Origin: Mesocentrotus franciscanus
Lineage: Eukaryota > Echinodermata > Echinoidea > Camarodonta > Strongylocentrotidae
DNA: 64,000 nucleotides
Assembly (NCBI GenBank): GCA_037976565.1
Contig: CP137672.1
Coordinates: forward strand, 32,596,843-32,660,842
Direction of reading: 5' to 3'
Shown here piece after piece: positions 46,453 through 55,097 of the stretch. The notes beneath the pieces were generated by a model. That model did no database searches. It saw only the letters and a program-made list of their open reading frames with translations, and was not told where the DNA came from. A program made the translations under genes and the position numbers. The first letter of the stretch is position 1; each line of letters opens with the position of its first letter.

Positions 46453-47457
46453 TATTTATTTATTTTTTTTTGGGGGGGAGGCTTTGGGAAATACATTTGA
46501 AATCATTCTGAAACATTTTTCTTTCATTATAGTTTAAGTTAGCAGCTCTAAAGTTTACATTGTACCCTCAATAAAATACAAAATGAAATCAAACTGAAAC
46601 TACAGAACCACAGGTGTGTGGTTTACTTAGGGTAAATGGGGAAAACTGGTACAAGTTGGTCCTTACATAATACACATGTACATTTGTAACCAAATTTATG
46701 AGTATCAGTCACTCATATATATACTCCATCTCTCAGGGAACACTAAGAAGGATGAGACAGTAAAACACCTTGTGAAGACGCTCATGGAGAACAACATGCA
46801 GCGCGATAAAGTATTGATGGAGGCTGAAGATGCTCATAGGAGAATAGAGGCAGAGAGACACACTGAAGAGGTATGGTCTAGACTTCAATTTACATACTGA
46901 CATTGTAGAATGAAGAGAGACGATTGTATTTCAGGTTGTATACATGTAGTTGGAAAGCGGATCAAGCTACAACAAAATAGTTTTACTGATTTGAAATTTT
47001 AATTCTATATTGCACTCTTTATTAGACTCTTCAATTTCATTTCAGGAATACCATTAGAAATTAAATGGGATGTGTCAATTCCAAGCAAGAAAGTAACTTC
47101 AAAGGCAGAAAATTAAGCTGTCCAATTACAATTTTTGTTTTTGCCCCATGTCATATATAGATCCGACTTCTACGGGACCAGATACAGCTAGAGCGGGATA
47201 GATTACAATTTGAGCGGGAAAGATTACAAATTGAGCGGGAAAGATTACAAATTGAGCATGATAGATTACAATTTGAGCGTGAGGAGAGGGAGAAGATGGA
47301 GCTCATTAGAAAAGAGGAAGCGGCAAGAAGTGAAAGGCTTCGAAGGGAAGAAATGGAATGGACAGAAAAGGCACGTCTAGATGAGAGAGATCGAGAAGAG
47401 CGGCGCTTTACATTGATGATGGCTTTGATTAAGGGGGAACAGAATCACAGCAATTAG
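28866..47457 (+). CDS. Eight-exon host gene, unrecognised coiled-coil protein (514 aa)
   Basis: Coding exons: 28,866-28,919; 30,129-30,384; 32,247-32,683; 33,897-34,029; 36,586-36,681; 37,759-37,896; 46,737-46,870; 47,161-47,457. Every junction is GT..AG (donors GTAAGT, GTAAGT, GTAAGC, GTAAGA, GTATGT, GTAAGA, GTATGG) and all phases agree, totalling 1,545 nt with a terminal TAG. The start ATG lies one base after an acceptor-like TCTCAG, so a 5' UTR exon probably exists upstream. The product has a short N-terminus (MAAPLPMGAF), a basic stretch (IKRKRGPAAKR), HIWYCLPEG, a block with KLFPILRRNPFHMYKRDK, a Ser/Thr/Ala tract, an acidic middle (SSDEEFDDID) and a C-terminal charged coiled coil. There is no signal peptide or membrane segment. 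The HIWYCLPEG-to-KLFPILRR region loosely recalls the N-terminal region of large uncharacterised deuterostome gene families, but I cannot name it. Nuclear localisation is plausible from the basic patch. Intron 6 contains an 8.1-kb LTR element. Confidence 0.8.
29590..29800. repeat. AATAGCGGG motif cluster with inverted pair
   Basis: AGCGGGATATTT (about 29,591) and AAATATCCCGCT (about 29,643) are inverted, and AAATAGCGGG recurs at about 29,659 and 29,761. It lies in intron 1 and may be another short-motif TIR element, but no clean termini were found. Confidence 0.45.
30517..30628. mobile_element. Hairpin element in intron 2
   Basis: CACGGTGAAAACTATGGCCC (30,517) pairs with GGGCCATGGTTTTCACCGTG (to 30,628); inner arms GCTCGCAACTGTG / CACAGTTGCGAG; centre CCCGAGACGACAGTCGAG. 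Non-coding, and closely parallel in design to 4,665-4,782 and 57,089-57,154. Confidence 0.8.
32247..32683 (+). CDS. Exon 3 of the host gene: conserved block plus Ser/Thr/Ala repeats
   Basis: Begins YPPSCLSQEGISKVRLELAL, continues through DEVQFKDEIWKLFPILRRNP and YRSTIFVRPSSAF, then a tract of about 55 residues built from imperfect ATASTS / ASTSAT units encoded by GCTTCAACCTCAGCTACC-type DNA repeats. Donor GTAAGC at 32,684. If the donor were ignored the frame would run to a stop at 32,767, giving a possible short isoform. The DNA repeats make this exon a likely length polymorphism. Confidence 0.75.
32988..33029. repeat. 42-bp sequence shared with 2336-2377
   Basis: See the partner at 2336-2377. 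This copy is in intron 3, 300 bp after the donor of exon 3. It differs by one base. Confidence 0.65.
33549..33680. repeat. Dispersed repeat, inverse of 17,840-17,970
   Basis: Shares AGATTGTATTTTACTGCTAT, TAGGTGTCATCAATTGTCAC and AAAGTACCGATTTTGAGTGA with the reverse complement of 17,840-17,970. No coding capacity. Located in intron 3. Confidence 0.7.
34790..35150. repeat. Tandem repeat of about 145-165 bp with DR1 sites, intron 4
   Basis: Two units share GGGTCATGTATGTATCTTGC, GAACTGATTAGATTTTGG and GTATGCAAAAATAGCTTGTG. Each carries an exact AGGTCAAAGGTCA (34,915-34,927; 35,059-35,071), a direct repeat of the nuclear-receptor half site AGGTCA spaced by one base. Confidence 0.8.
35515..36245. 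repeat. Tandem repeat of about 165-180 bp with DR1 sites, intron 4
   Basis: About four units, each with TTTTTAATATAATTTTGAAAG, AAGGGTTATCAAGTATC, CAATCATGTGA and CAGGTCACAAAGTCAAGGTCA; exact DR1 at 35,684-35,696 and 36,214-36,226, degenerate in the middle units (AAGGTCAAATGTCA). The leader GCGAGACATAGGCGCCGCTT and a GGC run precede the array. The same leader and array recur at 53,945-54,580. Confidence 0.85.
38249..38795 (+). repeat. 5' LTR (547 bp)
   Basis: TGTAAGATACAATATTACAA at the start, GAGTGTTACA at the end. Contains a TATA-like GGTATAAAGG (about 38,527) and a polyadenylation signal AATAAA (38,661-38,666) about 135 bp before the end. It can therefore act as promoter and, in the host transcript, as an unwanted 3' end signal. 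The hairpin-like ACCTTCGAGAGAGGAG near 38,577 differs by GA from the 3' LTR. Confidence 0.95.
38797..38809 (+). promoter_or_regulatory. Primer-binding site, probably tRNA-Leu
   Basis: TGGTGGCAGCGGT starts one base after the 5' LTR. It is complementary to a 3' end reading ACCGCTGCCACCA, which I recall for metazoan tRNA-Leu (AAG/TAG type). The tRNA identity is from memory. Confidence 0.7.
40029..41230 (+). pseudogene. gag of the gypsy element, frame broken
   Basis: The ATG at 40,029 opens a Pro/Thr-rich N-terminus (MPDVATPTANTPLD), then RIDLPPRFSGDGGEDF. A frame change near 40,245 leads to LVQLLPSRLTGSAFLLWDSL and YVAALRRLTLAAFPHF, the capsid-type core, followed by VGLNPDLQRKCHEHGA. The basic Arg/Ser-rich tail is read in another frame between about 40,980 and 41,130. 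No CCHC zinc knuckle was seen. About 400 residues overall, usual for a Ty3/gypsy gag. Confidence 0.8.
41239..41960 (+). pseudogene. Aspartic protease region of the gypsy element
   Basis: IPALVDSGAVFSLIS carries the Asp-Ser-Gly active site; the second conserved hydrophobic-Gly motif, PPFILGCDFLYTHGA, comes after a frame change near 41,535. A linker follows and the frame changes again near 41,865 (MLLGSFTPF). It processes the Gag-Pol product in intact elements. Confidence 0.8.
41977..43450 (+). CDS. Reverse transcriptase and RNase H of the gypsy element
   Basis: One uninterrupted frame. RT: LLKAGVIEPSSSPWSSPVV, GGYRFCVDYRRLNKVT, STMDLSSGYWQVGM, FKVMPMGLRNAPSTFQ and the catalytic YLDD (42,643-42,654), then KVTFLGHVVS. 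RNase H: FFLHTDASNAAVGAVL, then YDRELYAIVWAVRHFKHYL, ITDHKPLVGL and HANADALSRIP. All catalytic acidic residues expected in these motifs are present. After ADALSRIP the annotated frame drifts into a hydrophobic out-of-frame tail (to 43,629), where the true frame changes near 43,445. Confidence 0.93.
43458..44515 (+). pseudogene. Integrase zinc finger and catalytic core of the gypsy element
   Basis: After a low-complexity spacer: LHGSPLSGHFGRQRLLRK (His side of the HHCC finger), a frame change near 43,990, then FCTRCVQCQ (Cys side). The catalytic triad is visible as Asp in IAADLTELP, Asp in SLHTDQGRQFEA and Glu in YHPQSDGMVERFNRTLK. The frame breaks again near 44,465. It inserts the cDNA into the host chromosome in intact elements. 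Confidence 0.88.
44516..45201 (+). pseudogene. Integrase C-terminus (GPY/F module) of the gypsy element
   Basis: The frame from about 44,480 includes the integrase end region, with HGREARLPLSI, KKFYDSKTRFTPYKPDDLVW and LAAQWKGPYRVVSADD. The GPY/F motif is a Ty3/gypsy signature. A Pro/Ser-rich tail of about 80 residues ends at 45,201; no envelope-like frame follows. Confidence 0.85.
45202..45850 (+). other. 3' untranslated region of the gypsy element
   Basis: About 650 bp without a coding frame. No strong purine run abuts the 3' LTR (the last bases are GGTAGAGGTAACTATA), so the polypurine tract is weak or unusual. Confidence 0.6.
45851..46396 (+). repeat. 3' LTR (546 bp)
   Basis: Same as the 5' LTR except for one extra A (GTATAAAAGG) and one fewer GA (CGAGAGGAG). 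AATAAA at 46,262-46,267. Followed at once by the (ATT)n microsatellite into which the element inserted. Confidence 0.95.
47161..47457 (+). CDS. Last exon of the host gene: heptad coiled coil
   Basis: Starts after ATATAG with IRLLRDQIQLERDRLQ, followed by four near-identical heptads of the form (L/I)(E)R(E/D)RLQ encoded by a 21-nt repeat (GAGCGGGAAAGATTACAAATT with variations), then RREEMEWTEKARLDERDREE, and ends MMALIKGEQNHSN before TAG. The preceding exon (46,737-46,870) is also helical and charged. A terminal coiled coil of this sort is common in Myb/SANT-type and other DNA-associated proteins, where it mediates oligomerisation. Confidence 0.8.
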   Translation: MRLLRDQIQLERDRLQFERERLQIERERLQIEHDRLQFEREEREKMELIRKEEAARSERLRREEMEWTEKARLDERDREERRFTLMMALIKGEQNHSN

Positions 47458-47789
47458 CTCGTGAACATAAACATCAGTTTTCTGATCTGTGGTTCTTCTA
47501 TACCAAGTACTGTTATCAAGAATCGTGTTGATCTCTCTGGAGCCACTCAAGATATATGCAGAAGGCCAGAAACATTTGGTTGAAATTACAAGGATATAAT
47601 TACTTGGTTTTGAGAACGCTGAAAAAAATAATATTCTCTTTTTTGGGTTGCTGTTGGAGCTCTTTGATTTTTTAGATGAAATGTGAGATGTCATTGCAGC
47701 TCTTCTCTTTCTTTTAAGCAGAGCCCATTAATTTTCCATATATAAATTCTCCAATCAAGTGTATACCTTCTTATTTGTGTGTGTGAGTG

Positions 47790-47867
47790 TAATTGGGTTT
47801 TTACAGACATGTATCAATTAGAAATGATTATTTTCGTCTGGGGACCGACCTTTAACGTCACCATCCG
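47790..47867 (-). mobile_element. 3' fragment of the 7SL-like SINE
   Basis: TTGGGTTTTTACAGACATGT through GGGGACCGACCTTTAACGTC to ACCATCCGAA matches the tail half of the SINE at 9378-9561. The head is missing. It lies 330 bp past the host gene's stop, so it may be transcribed in its 3' UTR. Confidence 0.8.
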
Positions 47868-50700
47868 AAATTCTCAGGATTTTATATTTTATACTGCCAG
47901 AATACTTTGTAAAGCACCAAACAGTGAACAGCGTAGCCAATGCACGGCAGTAAATGTGTGTCTACCCACATTCATCATTTTTTTAAAACATGTGCTAGTG
48001 AATTTAGTGTCAAGGACTAAAGTGTCTTGGGGGAATGTATTGAAGGATCAAAGGATATTTGCATGTTGGAGTTATTCATCTATGTAAAGTTCTGCATTCA
48101 TATGAATGCTAGTGCCAAATTATCGTATACATACATTTACAAAAGGTCCATGACTCCATGATTTTACTAAGTTTTTAGTTATTTGTTTCAAGTCTGACCA
48201 GCTGGCTGGTCAAGTCTTTTTAATGCAATACAAAGTTTGCTTTAAATCAGTATTTTTCACATTCTCAGCCCCTTCACCTTGCCAATGAATACATATTTGA
48301 TAATCCCCTATGTAATAAAAAACCGCCTAGTCTGTTGAAGTGTAAAAACAATCACAGGCAAGATTTATTATATCGTAATAAAGGATCTACAGACTAACTT
48401 GTTTATTTATATTTTAGCAATTAGGAATTGTGTGTACAGTATCTTTACAGTATTAATGTACCAATACATTGTCAATTCCTAAAAGGATACCCATGTAGAT
48501 AGTTCATATACAGTATGTGGAATTAGTATGAATGTTGCATGCATAAATCCTTGTAGGAATGATGTTTCTTAACTATTCTTTATAGCTATTGACTACACTT
48601 CCTGATTATGCCCATTGCTTTATGCTTTAGCTGACTGTAAGTCGAAATTATGGTATTAGAATTATGGCAAATTAGGCTTAGCCCAAAGAAATTATGAATT
48701 CTATCTAGTAGGCTATGGTTCCAGACCCCATCATGGGAATAATTTATACATTTCCTATTGCCTTAATGGCAATTCATGGACAGAAATAATGTCTGGTATG
48801 GGGTGTTATTTTAAATGGGAAGTTATTGATATTTAGTTTGTTTTAAATAAATGAAGAAAAATGAGAGGAACAAGATCATTTATTTTTTAAGGAATAAGAA
48901 AATTATGAATGTTTGAAGTTGTAATCGATCTTTCAAGCTCCTCTCCCATTTACTCTGTACAGAAAATCTCATTAATTTCATTTTCTTAGTTGTTATTTAA
49001 TGAAGGAATGTATTTTGTTCCATACAGAGATTGTGTATAAACCTATGTGCAATGATAACATCTAGGAAGGGGGGTTAATGAGCTCACAGAGTTGCCAATT
49101 TGTGCTTAATCGATCATACTTCAAAAATTCATAACTTCTTTATTTTTATTGAATTTTGCTCAAACTATCACTGATCTGTTTCTTTCATTTCTCTCTTTCC
49201 ATTAAAACTACAATGTAATTTGATATTAGGGTTGACTTCCCTTTTAAATAAATATAATTGTCAAATTTGAGAGGCAGCTAGACATTGCCATTGGAGCTAG
49301 ATGGTCCAGTCTCTTAATTCAGAGAATACTCATATGTGTACACATTTTTTTATAAAAATGGATTTGGCATTTTTCAATTTCAAATGCATAAATGAGAAAT
49401 ACACGTAGTCAAACCTCTCAGTGGCCACCTCTCTGTAAAGGTCATCTTTCTATAATGGTCACCAATGTTATCTCTCTCGAGAAAGAGATTGTGTGTTGTA
49501 GAACTTGTCAAGAAACTGAAGGCCACCTGTCTACAGAGGCCACTTTGTCTGTTTCCCTTGGGTGGCCTTTATCGACGGCTTTGGCTAAAGTTAGGAACCA
49601 TGAAAATAAGTGTGAATGAATTGATGTACATCTAACTTGTTTTATGCTGAAGGACAGCTATTCTTCTTGTATCTCATAGGTATACAAATGTACAAGCATA
49701 GACCAAAGAGAAATCATTCAAATATATGAATTAGAGGCAACAACCCACCCAGTGATCTGTAAATAACATACATGTACAAGTATAGTAGGAAAGAAAATAC
49801 AAGTAATTATTTTATTGTTAGCACTGGCCAGTCATAGAAATGCTTTTTTATGAAAGAAAATGTACATTAATAATAACAAACCAAAAACTTGCATCAGTCT
49901 TCTGTACCCGTTTTGTGCTGTTGTCTTGCAAACTTCATCTAGATGTGTTTTTTTGTAGATGCAGCTTCGTGGAAAAGTTAATGGCTCATTTTCCTAGATA
50001 TGGAGTAGGTTAAACCTGGGTTTATTATTTAACCCACTAACTTATGGGATGCCAAATGTCAAGCTCTTTTACAGGACATCTACTGTCATTTTGTAACACA
50101 ATGAACAAACAATATGTATCCAGTCAAATGAGACATTTTATGTCATGACGACATGAAGTTTGCTTTGTTCATAGTTACCCAATTACTCAATTTTGTATGG
50201 GACAAAGTGGTTGACACTTGGTGCTCCATAAACTGGTGGACTTTCTCTACCCATTTTACAGTCGGTGTTTATGTCTGGATTTATAGCACTCATGAACTTT
50301 TATACATACCAGAAACAGAAATTAAACATTATAGTGATGTTAATACACTTATATTAGAATTTTCTGCATATTCAAAGTCCTGAAGTAACACTTTATATGA
50401 GCTTTGTCGATTCAAAACAGGATATATTACCTTCCCTCCCATGTGAAAAACTTTTACAAATACATCTAATAAAAATGATGAAATCAAAGCATCAAATTGG
50501 GAACGGCAGGAGTAGAGATGTGTGTTCCAAAACTCTGGAGTCGTCCTGATAATACAAGTTTAAAAAAACTTATCCCATTCTGAAAGATAAGACACAAACT
50601 ATAGGTATGCATAGGTTTTACAGTGCAAAACCACTTTACCATATTAAAGGAAATTAAGCACCTTCATTGTTATTGCACAGAATTTCCTTGTCCATGAATA
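47868..50700. other. Downstream flank of the host gene, no further gene seen
   Basis: AT-rich. Several AATAAA-like hexamers (for example near 48,300 and 48,375) could end the host transcript. GGTCATC / GGCCACCTCT-type short repeats occur at 49,420-49,580. No coding exon is supported; frames such as 50,153-50,383 resemble nothing I know. Confidence 0.45.
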
Positions 50701-50848
50701 AACAAGTTTTTATTTTCCTGCTTATTAATTAGTACTGTCCACTTTGGTTCAGGAAATAATATTTAAGCACATGAGAGTAACTACTCTTGAACCCTAAAAA
50801 TAAAGTGCAGAGTAAGCACATTGCTGATGGAAGAGGTACTTGTGCCAC

Positions 50849-52836
50849 CAGGCGCGGATCCAGGATTTCTTAGGGGGGGGGGGCAAATTTGAAATTATGT
50901 GAGCCAAATATTGGTACGTCATGGAGACGAGCAGTGGCGTAATGAGCAAAAACGTTTGGGGGTAGGCAGACAAAAAATCTGCATCTCCCAACTCTTACAT
51001 GCAGGCCCCGCTGAACATTTTTCAAAGTGGGTGGGGGAGGCTAAAGTATTTATGATCAGGTAGAGCATAAATTGGCGTGGGGTCTAGGGGCAAAGCCCCG
51101 GCGGGGATCAAGGGGCGGAACCCCTGGGAGCTCAGGGGATATGGACATTTAATTATGGTCAGATGAGCATATTTTGATACCTTATATACTTGTGACACTG
51201 GCACGACACTAATTGGTGTGGGGTCCAGGGGGCAGAGCCCCCGGAAGCTCAGGGGTTTTAGGCAATAAATTACGGTCTGATGAGCATCCAGGGGCCCACC
51301 TTAGGGCCATTGAATTGGCTCTAGGGGGCAGAGCCCCCGGAAGCTCAGGGGTTTTAGGCGTTTAATTACGGTCAGATGAGCATGTTTTGATATCTTATTA
51401 TGTGACACTGGCATATTATCAGCGTGGGGTCCAGGAGGCGGAGCCCCCAGAAGCTCAGGGGTCTTAGGCAATAAATTACGGTCAGATCAGCATATTTGGA
51501 TACCGTCCTTATTCGTGACACCCGCAGGTGACTAATTGGCGTGGGGTCCAGGAGGAGGAGCCCCCGGAAGCTCAGGGGTTTTAGGCAATAAATTACGGTC
51601 AGACGAATATCCAGGGGCCCACCTTAGGGCCATTGGTCGGCTCCAGGGGGCAGAGCTCTCGGAAGTTCAGGGGTTTTAGGCATTTAATCACGGTCACATG
51701 AGCATATTTTGATACCGTCCTTATTTGTGACACTCGCAGGTGACTAATTGGCGTGGGGTCCAGGGGACGGAGCCCCTGGAAGCTCAGGGGTTTTAGGCAA
51801 TAAATTACTGTCAGATGAGCATCCAGGGGCCCACCTTAGGGCCATTGGTTGGCTCCAGGGGGCAGAGCCCCCGGAAGCTCAGGGTTTTAGGCGTATAATT
51901 ATGGTCAGATGAGCATATTTTGATACCTTATATACTTGTGACACTGGCGCGACATTAATTGGTGTGGGGTCCAGGGGCAGAGCTCCCGAAGCTCAGGGGT
52001 TTTAGGCGTTTAATTACGGTCAGATGAGCATTTTTTGATACCTTATTAAGTGACACTGGCATGACACTATTATTAGCGTGGGGCCCAGTGGGCGGAGCCC
52101 CCAGAAGCTCGGGGGTTTTGGCATTAAATTACCATCAGATGAGTTTCCAGGGGCCCGCCTTATAGGGCCCTAGGTGAAATCCAGGGGGCAGAGCCCCCGG
52201 AAGCTCAGGGGTTTTAGTCATTTAATCACGTCAGATGAGCATATACCTCATATGATACCTCATTATTTTGTGACACTGGCAGGTCACTATTCTTTCTTTC
52301 TTTCTCTCTTTCTATTTTTCTTTAATATACTTTTTCAAAAAAAGCTGGGGGAGCTCGAGGCCCCGAGCCCCTCCGTTCCGCGGGCCCTGATAATTATGTA
52401 GGCCTCTAAATAAGCATATTTCTTGCCTGACTGGTTATTTAGGAATTTGTCATTTTCCAACAAACGCATAAAAAAGTGGGGGAGAGGCAAGGGCCTTTTG
52501 GCCCCCGATCCACAAGTTGTTGGGCGGGAAAATTGCAACTGATATAACCCTTCTTTTCTTTTATTCTTCCTCGTTTTTTCCTTCCCTTTATCTCCTATTT
52601 TCCCTTTTTCCCCTTTCCTTCCTTCTCTCTATTTTTTTTTTGATGGGGCGGGGGAGGCAACATCCTAGAAGGCAAGGCCCTTTCGGCCCCCCGATCTCCT
52701 TCTTTTCCCCCTTTTCTTTTCTTCTTCCTCTTCTTTCTTTCCCGTTCTCTCCTCTTTCCCTTTCCCTTCTTTTCCTTCTCTCCTCTTTTTTTGCCGCGGG
52801 GGCCAAGGCCCGCTCGCCCCCCTCGATCCGCGCCTG
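50849..52836. mobile_element. hAT-like element (1,988 bp) with an expanded internal satellite
   Basis: Termini CAGGCGCGGATCCAG (left) and GATCCGCGCCTG (right, to 52,836) are inverted, and the 8-bp duplication TGTGCCAC flanks them (50,841-50,848; 52,837-52,844). The Harbinger block is continuous when the element is mentally removed, confirming the insertion. Inside: another hAT-like left end (CAGTGGCGTAATGAGC at 50,931), then an array of about 1.2 kb of satellite units, then polypyrimidine tracts (52,550-52,790). No transposase frame; the long frames in the polypyrimidine part are compositional. Confidence 0.9.
51060..52290. repeat. Two-type satellite array inside the hAT-like element
   Basis: The shared part is GAGCCCCCGGAAGCTCAGGG, TTTTAGGCA and ACGGTCAGATGAGCAT. 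It is followed by either a type-1 spacer (ATTTTGATACCTTA, GTGACACTGGC, CTAATTGGCGTGGGG) or a type-2 spacer (CCAGGGGCCCACCTTAGGGCC). The types tend to alternate. The same units occur in lower number at 6.35-6.66, 9.72-9.86 and 22.9-23.5 kb. Confidence 0.8.
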
Positions 52837-53944
52837 TGTGCCACTGCTAGCATCATCCTATGCCAGTCCATTTGGCACAGAAAGAACATCGTCTTGAGAC
52901 CACCTATCCAGAAAAGGGTCACCTTGGCTTTCTACAAGGTTGTGCAGGATCATGGATGGAGCATGCAAGAACTTTATTATTCTCCTGGAAAATTATCAAT
53001 AAAGTGCAGAGTAAGTGCATTGCGGATGGAAGTGGCATTTGCGCCACAGCTAGCATCGTCCTGGGCTGGTCTATGTGGCACAGGCAAAACATCTTCTCCA
53101 GACCACTCGTCCAGGAAAGGGTCACCTCGGCTTTTTACGAGGTTATATATGCAGGATGCAGCATGCAAGAACTATGGAGGGGAATTTCTGAGTTGCTGAA
53201 TACTCCTGCTTCGTCCATGCTGCCAGGGCATCCTACGTCCACATCAATGAACTGTCCAAAGCTATCCACAGCTGCCTGAAGTATAACAGAAGAAAACTCT
53301 TTTCTGTTGATGTATTCTTGTTTCTTGGGAGGATCCGGCTTTGACGGGGATGTGACAGCAATCTATGGCAGCTACAGCTTGAGGGAATCCTTTGTCTTCA
53401 AAGTGCTGAATGCACTCCTGCAATTAATGAAGACACATGAAATTTCACACAATGACACAAAGACTCTTTCAAATGAAGTTACTTAAGTACTTGGTCATAC
53501 TCATCCTTCCCTACAAAACATGTTTATTGAAAACCACTAAAAGTCTACATTCCTAATTGAAAACCATGCTGACGCAACCCTCCATTCCCTATTTACCTAA
53601 GAACAGGTCTGACCCAAGGTATTTACAGTCGATTACGTAGATCGACACTACACTGGCAGTGTCCAGCACATTACCCTTGCAAAAACCGATTTGAGCATCC
53701 AGGAGATTTACCATCTGTAAATATTACAGGCCCTATTATTGAGGTTTGGAGCAGATGCTTTCTTCTTTGATTCTGGCTGTTAAAATTAATTGAGAGATAT
53801 CAACCATGATGATAGTGCTCTTGCATTTCCACTGCCATCTTAAATGTTTAGTATATAACAAAGGGTTATCATATGTGGATTAGATTAGAATCCCAAGTTC
53901 ACATGACTACCAACTGTAATACGGTATAAATCATTTTTGTCTCT

Positions 53945-53986
53945 CCTGCGTAGCAAAAAGCGAGACATAGGCGCCGCTTTTCCGGT

Positions 53987-54020
<34 letters not shown>

Positions 54021-54580
54021 TCAACATCAAAAACTTAACCAAGGTTAAGTTTTTGATTTTTTAATATGATTTTGACGGTATAAGTTCTTATTCAATGAAA
54101 CTTGGACTAAAGGGTTATCAAGTACCCCCAATCACGTGAGGAGAATTTCAGGTCACAAAGTCAAGGTCAAAGGTCATTTCAGGTCAACAAACTTATACTA
54201 TGTTGTGGCATCATCATCAAAAACTTAAGCTGAGGTTAAGTTTGAGACTTTTTAATATAATTTTGAAAGTCAACATTCCTATTCCATGACACTTGAACAT
54301 AAGGGTTATCAAGTATCACCAATCATGTGATTAGTCTTTTAGGTAACAAAGTCAAGGTCAAATGTCATTTCAGGACTGCAAACCTAGACTTTGTTGTGGC
54401 ATCAACATCAAGATTTTGAATTTTTAGCATAATTTCAAAAAAGTTTGTTCAAATTCCTTAAAACTTGTACCCAAGGGTAATCAAGTATCACAAATCATAT
54501 GACATAAATTCCAGGTCACAAAGTCAAGGTCAAAGGTCATTTTAGGTCAGTAGACTTGGATTATGTTTTTCACAACTTAA
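53945..54580. repeat. Tandem repeat with DR1 sites, second locus
   Basis: Leader CGAGACATAGGCGCCGCTTT, then (ACG)n(GCG)n at about 53,988-54,020, then about three units of the same ~170-bp repeat as at 35,515-36,245. Exact AGGTCAAAGGTCA at 54,164-54,176 and 54,537-54,549. Confidence 0.85.
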
Positions 54581-54954
54581 TATGAGAATTGATAAATCAT
54601 TTTTGTTATTTGTTCATATTTCATGAAAGTTATCAATCTTGGTACAAATAATAGTAATTAATTCCTCTGATGATTCTTAGTAAATATTCACTTAAAAATG
54701 CTGATTATATTCAGAGGATTTCATTTTGGGGGGCCTGCTATAATGGGCCACCCTGCCTATAAATAATGTCCCAACCTCAATTTGTCATCATATCGAATTG
54801 CGTAATGCAGGCGAGACCGCCAAGAGCGTTTCCCTTGTTGAAGTAACAGATGAAATTCACTACAGGCTTAAAAGCATGTGGTTAACAAGCCATGCTTCTT
54901 ATAATCTACCTGGCTATTTAATTTCGTAATTTTTGTAGATCTGTTGCAATTTAC

Positions 54955-55097
54955 CCACTGCTTGGTTATTGACGGTCAGAGAGACGTCGGAAAGAGAGAA
55001 GAATGAACTATGGACGTCCATGTACAGATAGGCGACACCATCATGAATCAAGGGATTGCTGCTGGCGCGGTTCCGGGGCAGCTTCTGGACTATGAAC
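54955..55097 (-). CDS. Candidate orphan exon, unknown product
   Basis: On the minus strand, between an acceptor-like ATTCACCAATGACAG (ending 55,098) and a donor-like GTGG|GTAAAT (54,954), one frame reads FIVQKLPRNRASSNPLIHDG, then VAYLYMDVHSSFFSLSDVSL and TVNNQAV. Third codon positions favour G/C (CTG CCC CGG AAC CGC GCC), unlike the neighbourhood. The 143-nt length and both splice sites suit a real internal exon, but no partner exon was identified. Confidence 0.4.

Larger units (their letters stand above)
50762..53418 (-). pseudogene. Harbinger-type transposase remains with duplicated C-terminus
   Basis: On the minus strand, after an acceptor-like TTAATTGCAG at 53,419: ECIQHFEDKGFPQAVAAIDC, with the first catalytic Asp in AIDCCHIPV. 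A frame change leads to QEYINRKEFSSVILQAAVD and GQFIDVDVGCPGSMDEAGVF with NSEI (second Asp region, PGS signature). The next ~80 residues, including the catalytic Glu, are deleted, and the sequence joins the C-terminal block KSRGDPFLDEWSGEDV, ending ATSIRNALTLHF. A second C-terminal block follows (about 52,960 down) with ILHNLVESQGDPFLDRW. That copy is split by the 1,988-bp hAT-like element, and its end is at about 50,848-50,762. DDE nucleases of this group cut TTA-type targets; this one cannot be active. Confidence 0.8.

Noticed and set aside
52517..52922. Frames of 72-126 codons on both strands
   Set aside because: Polypyrimidine interior of the hAT-like element; compositional.
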